Source of the DNA: Streptomyces sp. NRRL F-5727
Lineage (GTDB): Bacteria; Actinomycetota; Actinomycetes; Streptomycetales; Streptomycetaceae
Direction of reading: 5' to 3'
Length of the DNA stretch: 64,000 nucleotides
Assembly (NCBI RefSeq): GCF_000719555.1
Contig: NZ_JOGX01000006.1
Coordinates: 152,403 to 216,402, forward strand
In this document: in pieces, positions 1 through 8,960 of the stretch
Position numbering within the stretch: position 1 is the stretch's first letter
Layout: the number at the start of each line of letters is the position of its first letter
Position numbers and translations under genes: made by a program
Notes under the pieces: generated by a model
Seen by the model: the letters and a program-made list of their open reading frames with translations, nothing else
The model's database searches: none
Told to the model about the DNA's origin: nothing

Positions 1-2
1 GC

Positions 3-1163
3 GGCGCCCGCTGGACCACCGACGCGGAGGAGCGCGACTTCCTCGCCGCCGTCGACCGGGGCAGCGACCGGGTCGCGGTCACCGCCATCGGCGCCAGCGG
101 GCAGGGCCGGCCGCTGCGGCTCGCCGTCCTCGGCGCCGCCCACGGCGCCGCCACCGTCCTGCTCGTCTGCGGCCAGCACGGCGACGAACCGGCCGGCCGG
201 GAGGCGTGCCTCACCACCGTCCGCGACCTCGCCCACACCCGCGACCCCGGCACCCTGCGGCTCCTCGCCCGCACCACCGTCCTGGTCGTGCCCAACGCCA
301 ACCCCGACGGGCGCGAGGCCGGCACTCGCGGCAACGCCGCCGGCGTCGACGTCAACCGCGACCACCTCGCCCTCCGCACCCCCGAGGCCCGCGCACTCGC
401 CGCCGTCCTCCGCGACCGCCGGCCCGACCTCGTCCACGACCTGCACGAGTACGCCGCCACCCCCGGCTTCTACGACAAGGACCTCCTCACCCTCTGGCCG
501 CGCAGCCTCGACACCGACACCCGTGTCCACGCCGAGTCCCGCACCCTCGCGGAGGAGTACGTCCGCCCCGGCGCCGCCCGCGCCGGACACACCCACGGCG
601 TCTACGGCATCTGGACCGACCCGCTCACCGGACGCCCGGTGCGGCAGGTCGCCGGCGACGGCCAGGAGCGCATCCTGCGCAACACGGCCGGGATCAAGCA
701 CATGGCCGCGCTGCTCGCCGAGACCCGGGAGGACCCGCTCGGCGAGGCCGAGGAGCGCGACCCGGCACTCTCCCAGCGGCGCAGGGTCGCCACCCACCTC
801 ACCGCGCTGAAGGACGTCCTCGCGTACGTCTCCGAGCGCGGCGGACCGCTCGCCGCGGCCTCCGCCGCCGCCCGTCTCACCGGCCTCGCCGACCGCGGAC
901 CCGTCTACCTCGGCGGCGCCGACAACGACCCGCCCGAGCCCGCCGAGATCCTCGCCGACCCGCCCTGCGGCTACCGCCTCGACGCCGCCCAGTACGCCGA
1001 GACGGGTGACGAACTCGCCCTGCACGGCGTCACGGTGCGCCGCGAGGCGGGCGGCGGCGCGTTCGTCCCGCTGCGCCAGTCGCAGCGGCTGCTCGTCCCC
1101 CTGCTGCTCGACGGCCGCGCCGCCTTCCACCTCGTCAGTGGCCGTTCTGTGGAGGAGTGTTGA
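3..1163 (+). CDS. M14-family zinc carboxypeptidase, 5' end outside window
   Basis: The reading frame is already open at base 3 and ends at TGA 1161-1163, giving the last 386 residues. [11 protein letters not shown] segment supplies the H-x2-E pair of M14 metallocarboxypeptidases. It is followed by an N-x-D-G-R-E segment and NVNRD (usual substrate-carboxylate and core motifs), then DLHEY with the third zinc histidine. This indicates a zinc exopeptidase that trims C-terminal residues from peptides. A signal peptide would lie upstream of the window and cannot be judged. The 3' end is free-standing, with 116 bases before the next start. The call to M14 is firm; substrate and location are unknown. 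Confidence 0.85.
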   Translation, partial: GARWTTDAEERDFLAAVDRGSDRVAVTAIGASGQGRPLRLAVLGAAHGAATVLLVCGQHGDEPAGREACLTTVRDLAHTRDPGTLRLLARTTVLVVPNANPDGREAGTRGNAAGVDVNRDHLALRTPEARALAAVLRDRRPDLVHDLHEYAATPGFYDKDLLTLWPRSLDTDTRVHAESRTLAEEYVRPGAARAGHTHGVYGIWTDPLTGRPVRQVAGDGQERILRNTAGIKHMAALLAETREDPLGEAEERDPALSQRRRVATHLTALKDVLAYVSERGGPLAAASAAARLTGLADRGPVYLGGADNDPPEPAEILADPPCGYRLDAAQYAETGDELALHGVTVRREAGGGAFVPLRQSQRLLVPLLLDGRAAFHLVSGRSVEEC

Positions 1164-1279
1164 CGATCGGGTGGGTACGGCGGGTCGTGTCCGTTCGGTG
1201 CCGTCGGACCGCGTAAAGTTACCCGTCGGTACTGACCATGCCTCAAACGGGCCGATGCGGCTCCGACTTGGAGAAACAC

Positions 1280-1576
1280 ATGAACAAAGCGACGCGTGCG
1301 CGCCGCGCCCTGCTCGCCACCGTGCTGCTGGCCGGGGGCCTGCTGCTCGGACAGACCGTCACCGCCCCGGCGGCCGAGGCGGCGAAGAGCGGCACCTGCA
1401 ACGTCAACCAGCTCCACAAGCAGGCCCGCGACGAGCGCGACCGGGCCGCCCAGCTCAAGCGCCTCGGCGCCCGCGAGGAGGCCCGCCGGGCCACCGCCCG
1501 CGCCGACGCCCTGGACCGCCGGGCCAGGCAGTGCGCCCGCGCCGACGAGGTCGTGGCCCCGCCGTTCGGCAGGTGA
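1280..1576 (+). CDS. small secreted coiled-coil protein
   Basis: The protein has 98 residues. The ATG at 1280 is chosen because GGAG (1270-1273) sits 6 bases upstream and a classic Sec signal peptide follows at once: basic MNKATRARR, a hydrophobic stretch, and an A-x-A site after about residue 32. An upstream in-frame ATG at 1238 would bury the signal peptide. The mature part is a short, highly charged Arg/Ala/Glu helix flanked by two cysteines (about residues 37 and 85) that could form one disulfide. I recognise no family. It is transcribed alone, with a hairpin directly downstream. Confidence 0.7.
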   Translation: MNKATRARRALLATVLLAGGLLLGQTVTAPAAEAAKSGTCNVNQLHKQARDERDRAAQLKRLGAREEARRATARADALDRRARQCARADEVVAPPFGR

Positions 1577-1601
1577 CCCCGGCGGGCCACCCGCCCGGCC
1601 C

Positions 1602-1633
1602 GACGGCCCCCGTCCCTCCGGACGGGGGCCGTC
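1602..1633. terminator. bidirectional hairpin terminator
   Basis: A perfect 14-bp inverted repeat (GACGGCCCCCGTCC and its complement) with a 4-base loop lies between two convergent genes, the small secreted protein and the D-amino-acid oxidase. There is no T-run, which is normal for Streptomyces terminators. Confidence 0.8.
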
Positions 1634-1639
1634 GGCCGT

Positions 1640-2596
1640 TCAGCCCGTCACCAGCTCCGCCGCCCGCCGCGCACACCCCCACGCCACCGTGACCCCGGCG
1701 CCCCCGTGCCCGTAGTGGTGCACGACCCGCGCCCCGCCCGGCAGCCGCTCCGCCTCGATGCGCACCCCGCCCGCCCGGGCCGGACGCAGCCCCACCCGGT
1801 GCCCCAGCACCCGCGCGCCCGCGATCTCCGGCCGGATCCGCGCGCACCGCGCCACGATCCCCGCCGCCGTCACCGGATCCGGCACCAGCCCCTCCGCCCC
1901 CTCCTCGGCCGTCCCGCCGAGGACCAGCCGGCCCGGCTGCGGGAAGAAGTAGGTCGTCTCCGCGGCCCCCGCGTCCGCCGCCGTGAACCACTCCTCGATC
2001 CCCGGGTTCTCGACCAGCACCAACTGCCCCCGCACCGGCCGCAGTCCGCCGTCCGGCACCAGCTCCCGCGCGCCGAGACCGGTGCAGTTCACCACCACGG
2101 GCGCCACCGCCGCCGGCTCCGCCAGGGCGCCCGCCGCCCGCCGCTCGACCACCCCGCCCGCCGCGACCAGCCGGTCCCGCAGCCACGCCAGGTGGACCGG
2201 CATGTCGATCAGCGGCAGCCGGGCCGCCAGCCCCGTGGCGTACGGACCCGGCACCTCCCCCGGCGGCAGCTGCCGCAGCCCCGCCACCCGCGCCGCCCAC
2301 GCCCCCAGCCCGTCCAGGACGGTGTCGGCGTGCACCCCCGGCACCCACCGCACCCCGGTCTCCTCCGGCGCGCCCGCCAGCTCCCCGTACACCCGCAGCG
2401 ACTCCAGCGCCCAGGCCCCGGCCTCCTCCGCCGGCTCGATCCGGTACGGCCACCACAGGGCGCCCGCCACCGCCGAGGTCGTCTCCCCGGCCGGGTCCCG
2501 GGACCACACCCGGACCCGCAGACCCCGCTCCGCCAGCGTCACCGCCGTCGTCAGCCCGACGACCCCGCCGCCCACCACGATCACGTCGCTGTCCAT
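1640..2596 (-). CDS. D-amino-acid oxidase (FAD-dependent)
   Basis: 318 residues starting at ATG 2596. The N-terminus opens with a dinucleotide-binding fold, VVGGGVVGLTTA (about residues 7-18), followed by the DAO-type ARG region and, near the C-terminus, HYGHGGAGVTVAWG, the flavin-binding signature of D-amino-acid and D-aspartate oxidases. The family oxidatively deaminates D-amino acids to 2-oxo acids, with hydrogen peroxide release. There is no signal peptide, so it is cytoplasmic. It is divergent from the ABC-F gene with only 52 bases between the starts, so the two promoters must overlap. Confidence 0.9.
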   Translation of the reverse strand: MDSDVIVVGGGVVGLTTAVTLAERGLRVRVWSRDPAGETTSAVAGALWWPYRIEPAEEAGAWALESLRVYGELAGAPEETGVRWVPGVHADTVLDGLGAWAARVAGLRQLPPGEVPGPYATGLAARLPLIDMPVHLAWLRDRLVAAGGVVERRAAGALAEPAAVAPVVVNCTGLGARELVPDGGLRPVRGQLVLVENPGIEEWFTAADAGAAETTYFFPQPGRLVLGGTAEEGAEGLVPDPVTAAGIVARCARIRPEIAGARVLGHRVGLRPARAGGVRIEAERLPGGARVVHHYGHGGAGVTVAWGCARRAAELVTG

Positions 2597-2648
2597 GCCC
2601 GGACCGTACCCGGAAGCCTTCCGGCGCCCACGTAGGATGCGTGGTCTG

Positions 2649-4286
2649 ATGACTGCCACTCTCGTCGCCAAGGACCTCGCCGCCGGCCACGGCGAACGCA
2701 CCCTCTTCGCCGGGCTCGACCTCGTCGTCGCCCCCGGCGACGTCATCGGCCTCGTCGGCGTCAACGGCGCCGGCAAGTCCAGCCTGCTGCGGCTGCTCGC
2801 CGGGCTCGACACCCCGGAGGAGGGCGAGGTCCGGCTCTCCCCGCCGACCGCGACCGTCGGCCACCTCCCGCAGGAGCCCGAGCGGCGCGCCGGGGAGACC
2901 GTCCGGGAGTTCCTGGCCCGCCGCACCGGCGTCGCCGCCGCCCAGGCCGCGATGGACGAGGCCACCCAGGGCCTCGTCGACGGCACCCCCGGCGCCGACG
3001 ACGCGTACGCCACCACCCTGGAGCGCTGGCTCGACCTCGGCGGCGCCGACCTCGACGAGCGCGCGGAGGAGGTCGCCGCCTCCCTCGGCCTCACCGTCGA
3101 CCTCGACCAGGCCATGACCGGCCTCTCCGGCGGCCAGGCCGCCCGGGCCGGCCTCGCCTCCCTCCTCCTCTCCCGCTACGACGTCTTCCTCCTCGACGAG
3201 CCGACCAACGACCTCGACCTGGACGGCCTGGAGCGCCTGGAGACCTTCGTCAAGGGCCTGCGGGCCGGCACCGTCGTCGTCAGCCACGACCGCGAGTTCC
3301 TCACCCGCACCGTCACCAAGGTCCTCGAACTCGACCTCGCCCAGCAGCAGATCACCCTCTACGGCGGCGGCTACGACGCCTACCTGGAGGAGCGGGCCAC
3401 CGCCCGCCGGCACGCCCGCGAGGAGTACGAGGAGTACGCCGACAAGAAGGCCGCCCTGGAGGGCCGCGCCCTCATGCAGCGCAACTGGATGGACAAGGGC
3501 GTCCGCAACGCCCGCCGCAAGGCCACCGACAACGACAAGATCGGCCGCAAGCTGCGCGGCGAGGCCAGCGAGAAGCAGGCCGCGAAGGCCCGCCAGACCC
3601 AGCGCATGATCGAGCGCCTGGACGTCGTCGACGAGCCCCGCAAGGAGTGGGAGCTGCGGATGGAGATCGCCGCCGCGCCCCGCTCCGGCTCCGTCGTCGC
3701 CACCCTGCGCGACGCCGAGGTCCGCCGCGGCGACTTCTCCTTCGGGCCCGCCTCGCTCCAGATCGACTGGGCCGACCGGGTCGCCGTCACCGGCGCGAAC
3801 GGCGCCGGAAAGTCCACCCTGCTCGCCGCTCTCCTCGGCCGCCTCCCGCTCGACTCCGGCCACGCCGCCCTCGGCTCCGGCGTCGTCGTCGGCGAGGTCG
3901 ACCAGGCCCGCAGGCTCTTCCACGGCACCGAGACCCTCCTCGACGCGTTCTGCGCCGCCGTCCCGGACACCGAACCGGCCGACGTCCGCACCCTGCTCGC
4001 CAAGTTCGGCCTCAAGGCCGACCACGTGCTGCGCCCCGCCACCACCCTCTCGCCCGGCGAGCGGACCCGCGCCGCGCTCGCCCTCCTCCAGGGCAGGGGC
4101 GTCAACCTCCTCGTCCTCGACGAGCCGACGAACCACCTCGACCTGGCCGCCATCGAGCAGCTGGAGTCCGCCCTCGACTCCTACGAGGGCACCCTGCTGC
4201 TCGTCACCCACGACCGCCGGATGCTCGACGCCGTCCGCGTCGACCGGCGCGTCGAGGTCGCCGACGGCAAGGTCACCGAACTCTGA
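2649..4286 (+). CDS. ABC-F family ATPase (ribosome-associated, two ABC domains)
   Basis: 545 residues with two ATP-binding cassettes and no membrane segments, the ABC-F layout. Domain 1 has Walker A GVNGAGKSS (about 37-45), signature LSGGQ and Walker B LLDEPTND. Domain 2 has GANGAGKST, a degenerate signature LSPGERTR, and VLDEPTNHLD. A charged linker (NWMDKGVRNARRKA...) joins them, as in ABC-F proteins that enter the ribosomal E site. The family acts in translation or in protection from ribosome-targeting antibiotics; which applies here cannot be decided. ATG 2649 is chosen; an in-frame ATG at 2637 adds four residues but has AGGA directly abutting it. The next gene overlaps its stop by one base. 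Confidence 0.88.
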   Translation: MTATLVAKDLAAGHGERTLFAGLDLVVAPGDVIGLVGVNGAGKSSLLRLLAGLDTPEEGEVRLSPPTATVGHLPQEPERRAGETVREFLARRTGVAAAQAAMDEATQGLVDGTPGADDAYATTLERWLDLGGADLDERAEEVAASLGLTVDLDQAMTGLSGGQAARAGLASLLLSRYDVFLLDEPTNDLDLDGLERLETFVKGLRAGTVVVSHDREFLTRTVTKVLELDLAQQQITLYGGGYDAYLEERATARRHAREEYEEYADKKAALEGRALMQRNWMDKGVRNARRKATDNDKIGRKLRGEASEKQAAKARQTQRMIERLDVVDEPRKEWELRMEIAAAPRSGSVVATLRDAEVRRGDFSFGPASLQIDWADRVAVTGANGAGKSTLLAALLGRLPLDSGHAALGSGVVVGEVDQARRLFHGTETLLDAFCAAVPDTEPADVRTLLAKFGLKADHVLRPATTLSPGERTRAALALLQGRGVNLLVLDEPTNHLDLAAIEQLESALDSYEGTLLLVTHDRRMLDAVRVDRRVEVADGKVTEL

Positions 4287-5017
4287 TGACCGTCGCCTTC
4301 GGCTGGGGGCCCGTCGAGGCACGGGCCCTCGCCCCCGCGGCGGCGTGCCTGGTCGTCGTCGACGTGCTCTCGTTCACGACGACCGTCGGCGTCGCCGTCG
4401 AGGCCGGCACGGCCGTGTACCCGTACCGCTGGCGGGACGCCACCGCCGCCGCGTACGCCCGTGAGCAGGACGCCGTCCTCGCCGTCGGGCGCAGCGAGGC
4501 CACCGGCACGCACCCGTGGTCGCTCTCCCCGGCGGCGCTCCGCTCGGCCCCCGCCCCCGCGCGGCTCGTCCTGCCCTCCCCGAACGGCTCCACCATCGCC
4601 GCCGAGGCCGGCGCCGCGACCGTGATCGCCGCCTCGCTGCGCAACCGCGGGGCCGTCGCCGAACGGATCCTGCGGGACGGACACGGCTCCGGGGCGCGCC
4701 CCCTCGTCGTGGTCGCCGCCGGCGAGCGGTGGCCGGACGGCTCGCTCCGCCCCGCCCTGGAGGACCACCTCGGGGCCGGCGCGGTCCTCGACGCCCTGCG
4801 CGCCCTCGCGCCGGGGCTCCCCCTGACCCCGGAGGCGACCGCGGCGGCCACGCTGTGGGCGGCCACGGAGGACCCGGTCGCCGCCTTGCACGGCTGCGCA
4901 TCGGGCCGTGAACTGTACGAGTACGGCTATCCGCAGGACGTGGAGGTGGCCGCCGAACTCGACGCGTCGACCGCCGTCCCCGTCCTCGTGGACGGCGCAT
5001 TCCAGGAGGCACCATGA
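4286..5017 (+). CDS. 2-phosphosulfolactate phosphatase (ComB) family protein
   Basis: 243 residues. It starts at ATG 4286 within the TGATG overlap with the ABC-F gene, and its own stop overlaps the next start as ATGA, so the three genes are translationally coupled. The N-terminal LVVVDVLSFTTT and the LPSPNGSTIA segment (about residue 92) match ComB-type phosphatases, whose founding members dephosphorylate 2-phosphosulfolactate in coenzyme M synthesis. Streptomyces does not make coenzyme M, so the true substrate is probably another phosphorylated hydroxy acid. Family assignment is good, function open. Confidence 0.82.
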   Translation: MTVAFGWGPVEARALAPAAACLVVVDVLSFTTTVGVAVEAGTAVYPYRWRDATAAAYAREQDAVLAVGRSEATGTHPWSLSPAALRSAPAPARLVLPSPNGSTIAAEAGAATVIAASLRNRGAVAERILRDGHGSGARPLVVVAAGERWPDGSLRPALEDHLGAGAVLDALRALAPGLPLTPEATAAATLWAATEDPVAALHGCASGRELYEYGYPQDVEVAAELDASTAVPVLVDGAFQEAP

Positions 5018-5418
5018 CCGACGACAGCGTGACCCGGCTCCTCGCGATGCTGGACGACCTCGACGCCGACGTCGACGCCACGATCGACCTCGCCGACGAG
5101 ATCGCGGCCGGCGGCGACCGGGCGCTGCTGCCGCGCCTGGAGTCCGAACTGGACCGGGCCGTCGCCGAGCGCAACGGCTACGCCCGCGAACTCCTCGGCG
5201 GTGTCATCGCCGCCCTCGGCGGCCCGACCACCCTCCCGACCCTGGTCCGCGCCTCGGCGGCGGACCTCGGCGACGACCAGGACGGCCTGGCCGCGGAGAT
5301 CGTCGACCTGGTCCAGTCCGACCCGAAAACGGCCGAACGAGTCCTCCGCCCGCTGACCGACGACGACGACCTCACCGTCTCGAACCGAGCCGACTGGGCG
5401 CTCCGCTTCCTGCCGTAG
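5014..5418 (+). CDS. conserved hypothetical, HEAT-like helical protein
   Basis: 134 residues, third gene of the overlapping operon (ATGA with the ComB-type gene). It is almost wholly helical, with alternating Leu/Ala faces and an acidic N-terminus (DDLDADVDATIDLADE), suggesting two or three HEAT-like helical pairs, a fold used for protein contacts. No catalytic motif is visible, and I do not recognise the family. Coupling suggests a function together with its two upstream neighbours. Confidence 0.7.
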   Translation: MTDDSVTRLLAMLDDLDADVDATIDLADEIAAGGDRALLPRLESELDRAVAERNGYARELLGGVIAALGGPTTLPTLVRASAADLGDDQDGLAAEIVDLVQSDPKTAERVLRPLTDDDDLTVSNRADWALRFLP

Positions 5419-5435
5419 CCGCGGTCCCCCGTGAA

Positions 5436-5493
5436 CGGGTGGGCACACCGGGGCGGCGCCTTCGCGGGCGCCTCCGCTCCCTGTGCCCACCCG
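5436..5493. terminator. hairpin between convergent genes
   Basis: A 12-bp perfect inverted repeat (CGGGTGGGCACA ... TGTGCCCACCCG) encloses a loop that itself contains a GGCGCC/GGCGCC inner stem. It lies between the convergent ends of the HEAT-like gene and tex and can serve both strands. Confidence 0.7.
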
Positions 5494-5500
5494 CCGCGCC

Positions 5501-7864
5501 TCAGCGCCGCTTGCGCCCCTCGCCGAGCAGCCCCGCCTTCCGCAGCGCGTCCGCCATGGCGCTGTTCGCCGGCGCGGCGGCCTGACCCTGGCCGCGCGAC
5601 TGCCCCCGGTTCTGCCCCTGCCGCTGCTGCGGCGGCCGGCCCCCACGGTCACGCCGCTGCCCGGACGGGGCACCGGGCGCCGCGTCGGACGCCGCCGCCT
5701 CGTCGTCCAGCCGCAGCGTCAGCGAGATCCGCTTCCGCGGGATGTCGACGTCCAGCACCTTCACCTTCACCACGTCCCCCGGCTTCACCACGTCCCGCGG
5801 GTCCTTGACGAAGGTCTTCGACATGGCCGAGACGTGCACCAGGCCGTCCTGGTGCACACCGACGTCGACGAACGCCCCGAACGCCGCCACGTTCGTGACG
5901 ACGCCCTCCAGGACCATCCCGGGCGCCAGGTCGCCGAGCTTCTCGACGCCCTCCTTGAAGGTGGCCGTCTTGAAGGCGGGCCGCGGGTCGCGCCCGGGCT
6001 TCTCCAGCTCGCGCAGGATGTCGGTGACGGTCGGCAGACCGAAGGTCTCGTCCACGAAGTCGCCCGCGCGCAGCGACCGCAGCGTCCCCGTGTCGCCGAT
6101 CAGCGCGGCGACCTCGCCGCCGGTGGTCTTCGCCATCCGCCGCACCACCGGGTACGCCTCCGGGTGCACCGCGGAGGCGTCCAGCGGGTCGTCGCCGCCC
6201 CGGATCCGCAGGAAGCCCGCGCACTGCTCGTACGCCTTCGGGCCGAGCCGGGCCACGTCCTTCAGCGCCCTGCGGGAGCGGAAGGGGCCGTTGGCGTCGC
6301 GGTGCGCCACGATGTTCTCGGCGAGCCCCGCGCTGATCCCGGAGACCCGGGAGAGCAGCGGCGCCGAGGCGGTGTTGACGTCGACGCCGACACCGTTCAC
6401 ACAGTCCTCGACGACCGCGTCGAGCGAGCGCGAGAGCTTGGTCTCGGCGAGGTCGTGCTGGTACTGGCCGACGCCGATCGACTTCGGGTCGATCTTCACC
6501 AGCTCGGCCAGCGGGTCCTGGAGGCGGCGGGCGATCGACACCGCGCCGCGCAACGACACGTCCAGGCCCGGGAGTTCCTGCGAGGCGAAGGCGGAGGCCG
6601 AGTAGACCGAGGCGCCGGCCTCCGAGACCATCACCTTCGTCAGGTTCAACTCGGGGTGCTTGGCCAGGAGTTCACCGGCGAGCTTGTCCGTCTCGCGGGA
6701 GGCCGTGCCGTTGCCGATGGCGACCAGCTCGACCGCGTGCTCCTTCGCCAGCCGCGCCAGCTTCGCCAGCGACTCGTCCCACCGGTTGGCCGGGACGTGC
6801 GGGTAGATCGTGTCGGTGGCGACGACCTTGCCGGTCGCGTCGACCACCGCGACCTTCACGCCGGTACGGAAACCGGGGTCGAGGCCCAGCGTGGCCCGGG
6901 TGCCCGCCGGGGCGGCCAGCAGCAGGTCCCGCAGGTTCGCCGCGAAGACCCGGACGGCCTCGTCCTCGGCGGCCGTCCGCAGCCGCAGCCGCAGGTCGAT
7001 CCCGAGGTGCACCAGGATCCGGGTGCGCCAGGCCCAGCGGACCGTGTCCAGGAGCCACCTGTCGCCGGGGCGGCCCCGGTCGGCGATGCCGAAGCGGCTC
7101 GCCACGATCGGCTCGTACGAGGAGGGCCCGTCGGTGGCCTCCTCCGGCTCCAGCTCCAGGCTGAGCACGTCCTCCTTCTCGCCGCGCAGCATCGCGAGGA
7201 CCCGGTGGGAGGGGAGCGCGGTGAACGGCTCGGCGAAGTCGAAGTAGTCGGCGAACTTCGCTCCGTCCTGCTCCTTGCCCTCGCGGACCCTGGCGACCAG
7301 CCGGCCCCGGCCCCACATCCGTTCGCGCAGCTCGCCGATCAGGTCGGCGTCCTCGGAGAACTTCTCGGTGAGGATCGCCCGCGCGCCCTCCAGGGCCGCC
7401 GACGCGTCGGCCACGCCCTTGTCCGCGTCCACGAACGCGGCCGCGGCGGCGGCCGGCTCCACCGACGGATCGGCCAGCAGCCCCTCCGCCAGCGGTGCGA
7501 GGCCCGCCTCGCGGGCGATCTGCGCCTTGGTCCGCCGCTTCGGCTTGAACGGCAGGTAGATGTCCTCCAGGCGCGCCTTGGTGTCGGCGGCCAGGATCCG
7601 GGCCTCCAGGTCCTCGGTGAGCTTGCCCTGCTCGCGCACCGAGTCGAGGACGGCGGTCCGCCGGTCCTCCAGCTCCCGCAGGTACCGCAGCCGCTCCTCC
7701 AGGGTGCGGAGCTGCGCGTCGTCGAGCATCTCGGTCGCTTCCTTGCGGTAGCGCGCGATGAACGGCACGGTGGAGCCGCCGTCGAGCAGCTCGACCGCCG
7801 CCTTCACCTGTCGCTCGCGTACGCCGAGCTCCTCGGCGATCCTTGCTTCGATGGACGTCGTCAC
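5501..7864 (-). CDS. tex: Tex family RNA-binding transcription accessory protein
   Basis: 787 residues, the usual Tex length. The order matches the family: N-terminal helical region (MTTSIEARIAEELG), a YqgF/RNase-H-like domain near residue 330 (LGLDPGFRTGVKVAVVD), helix-hairpin-helix segments around 510-560 (VNTASAPLLSRVSGI), and a C-terminal S1 RNA-binding domain near 655-725 (GMVLEGVVTNVAAFGAFVDVGVHQDGLVH cut short here). The tail is Gln/Arg/Gly-rich. Tex binds nucleic acid and influences transcription; its exact role is unsettled. Monocistronic by spacing. Confidence 0.95.
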   Translation of the reverse strand: MTTSIEARIAEELGVRERQVKAAVELLDGGSTVPFIARYRKEATEMLDDAQLRTLEERLRYLRELEDRRTAVLDSVREQGKLTEDLEARILAADTKARLEDIYLPFKPKRRTKAQIAREAGLAPLAEGLLADPSVEPAAAAAAFVDADKGVADASAALEGARAILTEKFSEDADLIGELRERMWGRGRLVARVREGKEQDGAKFADYFDFAEPFTALPSHRVLAMLRGEKEDVLSLELEPEEATDGPSSYEPIVASRFGIADRGRPGDRWLLDTVRWAWRTRILVHLGIDLRLRLRTAAEDEAVRVFAANLRDLLLAAPAGTRATLGLDPGFRTGVKVAVVDATGKVVATDTIYPHVPANRWDESLAKLARLAKEHAVELVAIGNGTASRETDKLAGELLAKHPELNLTKVMVSEAGASVYSASAFASQELPGLDVSLRGAVSIARRLQDPLAELVKIDPKSIGVGQYQHDLAETKLSRSLDAVVEDCVNGVGVDVNTASAPLLSRVSGISAGLAENIVAHRDANGPFRSRRALKDVARLGPKAYEQCAGFLRIRGGDDPLDASAVHPEAYPVVRRMAKTTGGEVAALIGDTGTLRSLRAGDFVDETFGLPTVTDILRELEKPGRDPRPAFKTATFKEGVEKLGDLAPGMVLEGVVTNVAAFGAFVDVGVHQDGLVHVSAMSKTFVKDPRDVVKPGDVVKVKVLDVDIPRKRISLTLRLDDEAAASDAAPGAPSGQRRDRGGRPPQQRQGQNRGQSRGQGQAAAPANSAMADALRKAGLLGEGRKRR

Positions 7865-7978
7865 GGTGTCCCGACTCGCCTTCTCGTGCCTGCTGCTTGC
7901 GAGTGCATTGTGCCGGGTCGGTCACCCGTACGCGGCAACCGACCCGTCTCCGCGCGCGCCGCGCGGCGCCGCCGGGGC

Positions 7979-8845
7979 TCAGCCCTTGCCGACGAGGTCG
8001 GCGGGGAAGGCGCCCGCGCCCGCGGCGGCGACCAGGAAGCCGCGGCCCAGCTCGGTGAGCCGCTCCACGCCGGCCGCGCCGAGGTGCTCGTACGGGGCGG
8101 CGTCCAGGCGGTCGGTGGCGGTTTCGAGCTCCGCGCGGAGCCGGACGCCGTTCTCCGTCAGCTCGCCGTCGGCGTCGAGGATCCCGCGCCCGCGCAGCCG
8201 CTCCTGGGCGGCCTCCCAGTCGGCCCGGCTCCAGCCCCGGGAGCCGAGGACCCAGCGCGGCGACATGCCCTTCCCGGTGGCCGTGTGGGAGACCAGCGCC
8301 TCGACCGGGTCGAGGCCGGCGGCGAGCAGGGCCGCCAGGTGCCCGTCGCCGCGGTGCTCGCGGAGCAGGGTCGCCGCGTGCCAGTAGGCGAGGTGCGGCT
8401 CCTCGGGGACCGGCAGGTCCGCGTTGGCCGCGTACAGCGGGCGGGCGTGCCGGGTGCACGCCTCGGCGGCCTTCAGGGCGAGCCCGGCGGCCTCGGCCAT
8501 CTCCGGGGAGGCGACGGCCTCCTCGCCGAGGAGCCGGCGCAGGGTGGCGTCGGCGGCCCGCAGCCGGGCGTCGAGGACGGCGGCGGGGGAGGCGGTCTCC
8601 CAGACGGCCGGCAGGTGCCGGGCGAGCAGCTCGTGGTTGTAGTTGTAGAAGGTCGCGGCGACCGGGCCGGCGCCCACGGGGCCGAGCGGGGCGCTGCGCG
8701 CGGCGAGCCGCATCGCGCTGGTGTCGGTGTGGCCGAGCGCGCCGAACTCCCGGTCCAGGTCGGGGGAGAAGTACAGCGTCGAGTGGATCGGGTTGAGGAC
8801 GCCCAGGCAGTGGCGGCCGGCCTTCGGGGGCAGCGTGGTGGTCAT
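7979..8845 (-). CDS. SCO6745 family protein (HTH_67/SalK-like)
   Basis: 288 residues, all helical with no membrane segment. The opening (GVLNPIHSTLYFSPD, then FYNYNHELL) and the C-terminal GILDADGELTENGVRLRAELE segment, which resembles a winged-helix or MarR-like wing, match the family named after S. coelicolor SCO6745, related to the SalK protein. No biochemical role is known to me. Its presence supports synteny with the SCO674x-677x region. It is divergent from the GlxA-type regulator, with a 115-base shared promoter region. Confidence 0.78.
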   Translation of the reverse strand: MTTTLPPKAGRHCLGVLNPIHSTLYFSPDLDREFGALGHTDTSAMRLAARSAPLGPVGAGPVAATFYNYNHELLARHLPAVWETASPAAVLDARLRAADATLRRLLGEEAVASPEMAEAAGLALKAAEACTRHARPLYAANADLPVPEEPHLAYWHAATLLREHRGDGHLAALLAAGLDPVEALVSHTATGKGMSPRWVLGSRGWSRADWEAAQERLRGRGILDADGELTENGVRLRAELETATDRLDAAPYEHLGAAGVERLTELGRGFLVAAAGAGAFPADLVGKG

Positions 8846-8960
8846 GCGCAGAACCTAACCGACTGCTTGGTACGGAGGGAACCGCCTCCGGACGCGGATG
8901 GCAGGAAAGGTGGGGTCGTCGTCCTTGCGGCCGTCCGCGCCGGGCCCGAAGGATGGAGCC

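Noticed and set aside
1455..4322. 955-codon open frame on the minus strand
   Set aside because: It is a Gly/Ala/Val-rich shadow opposite the D-amino-acid oxidase end and the ABC-F gene, both of which carry clear family motifs.
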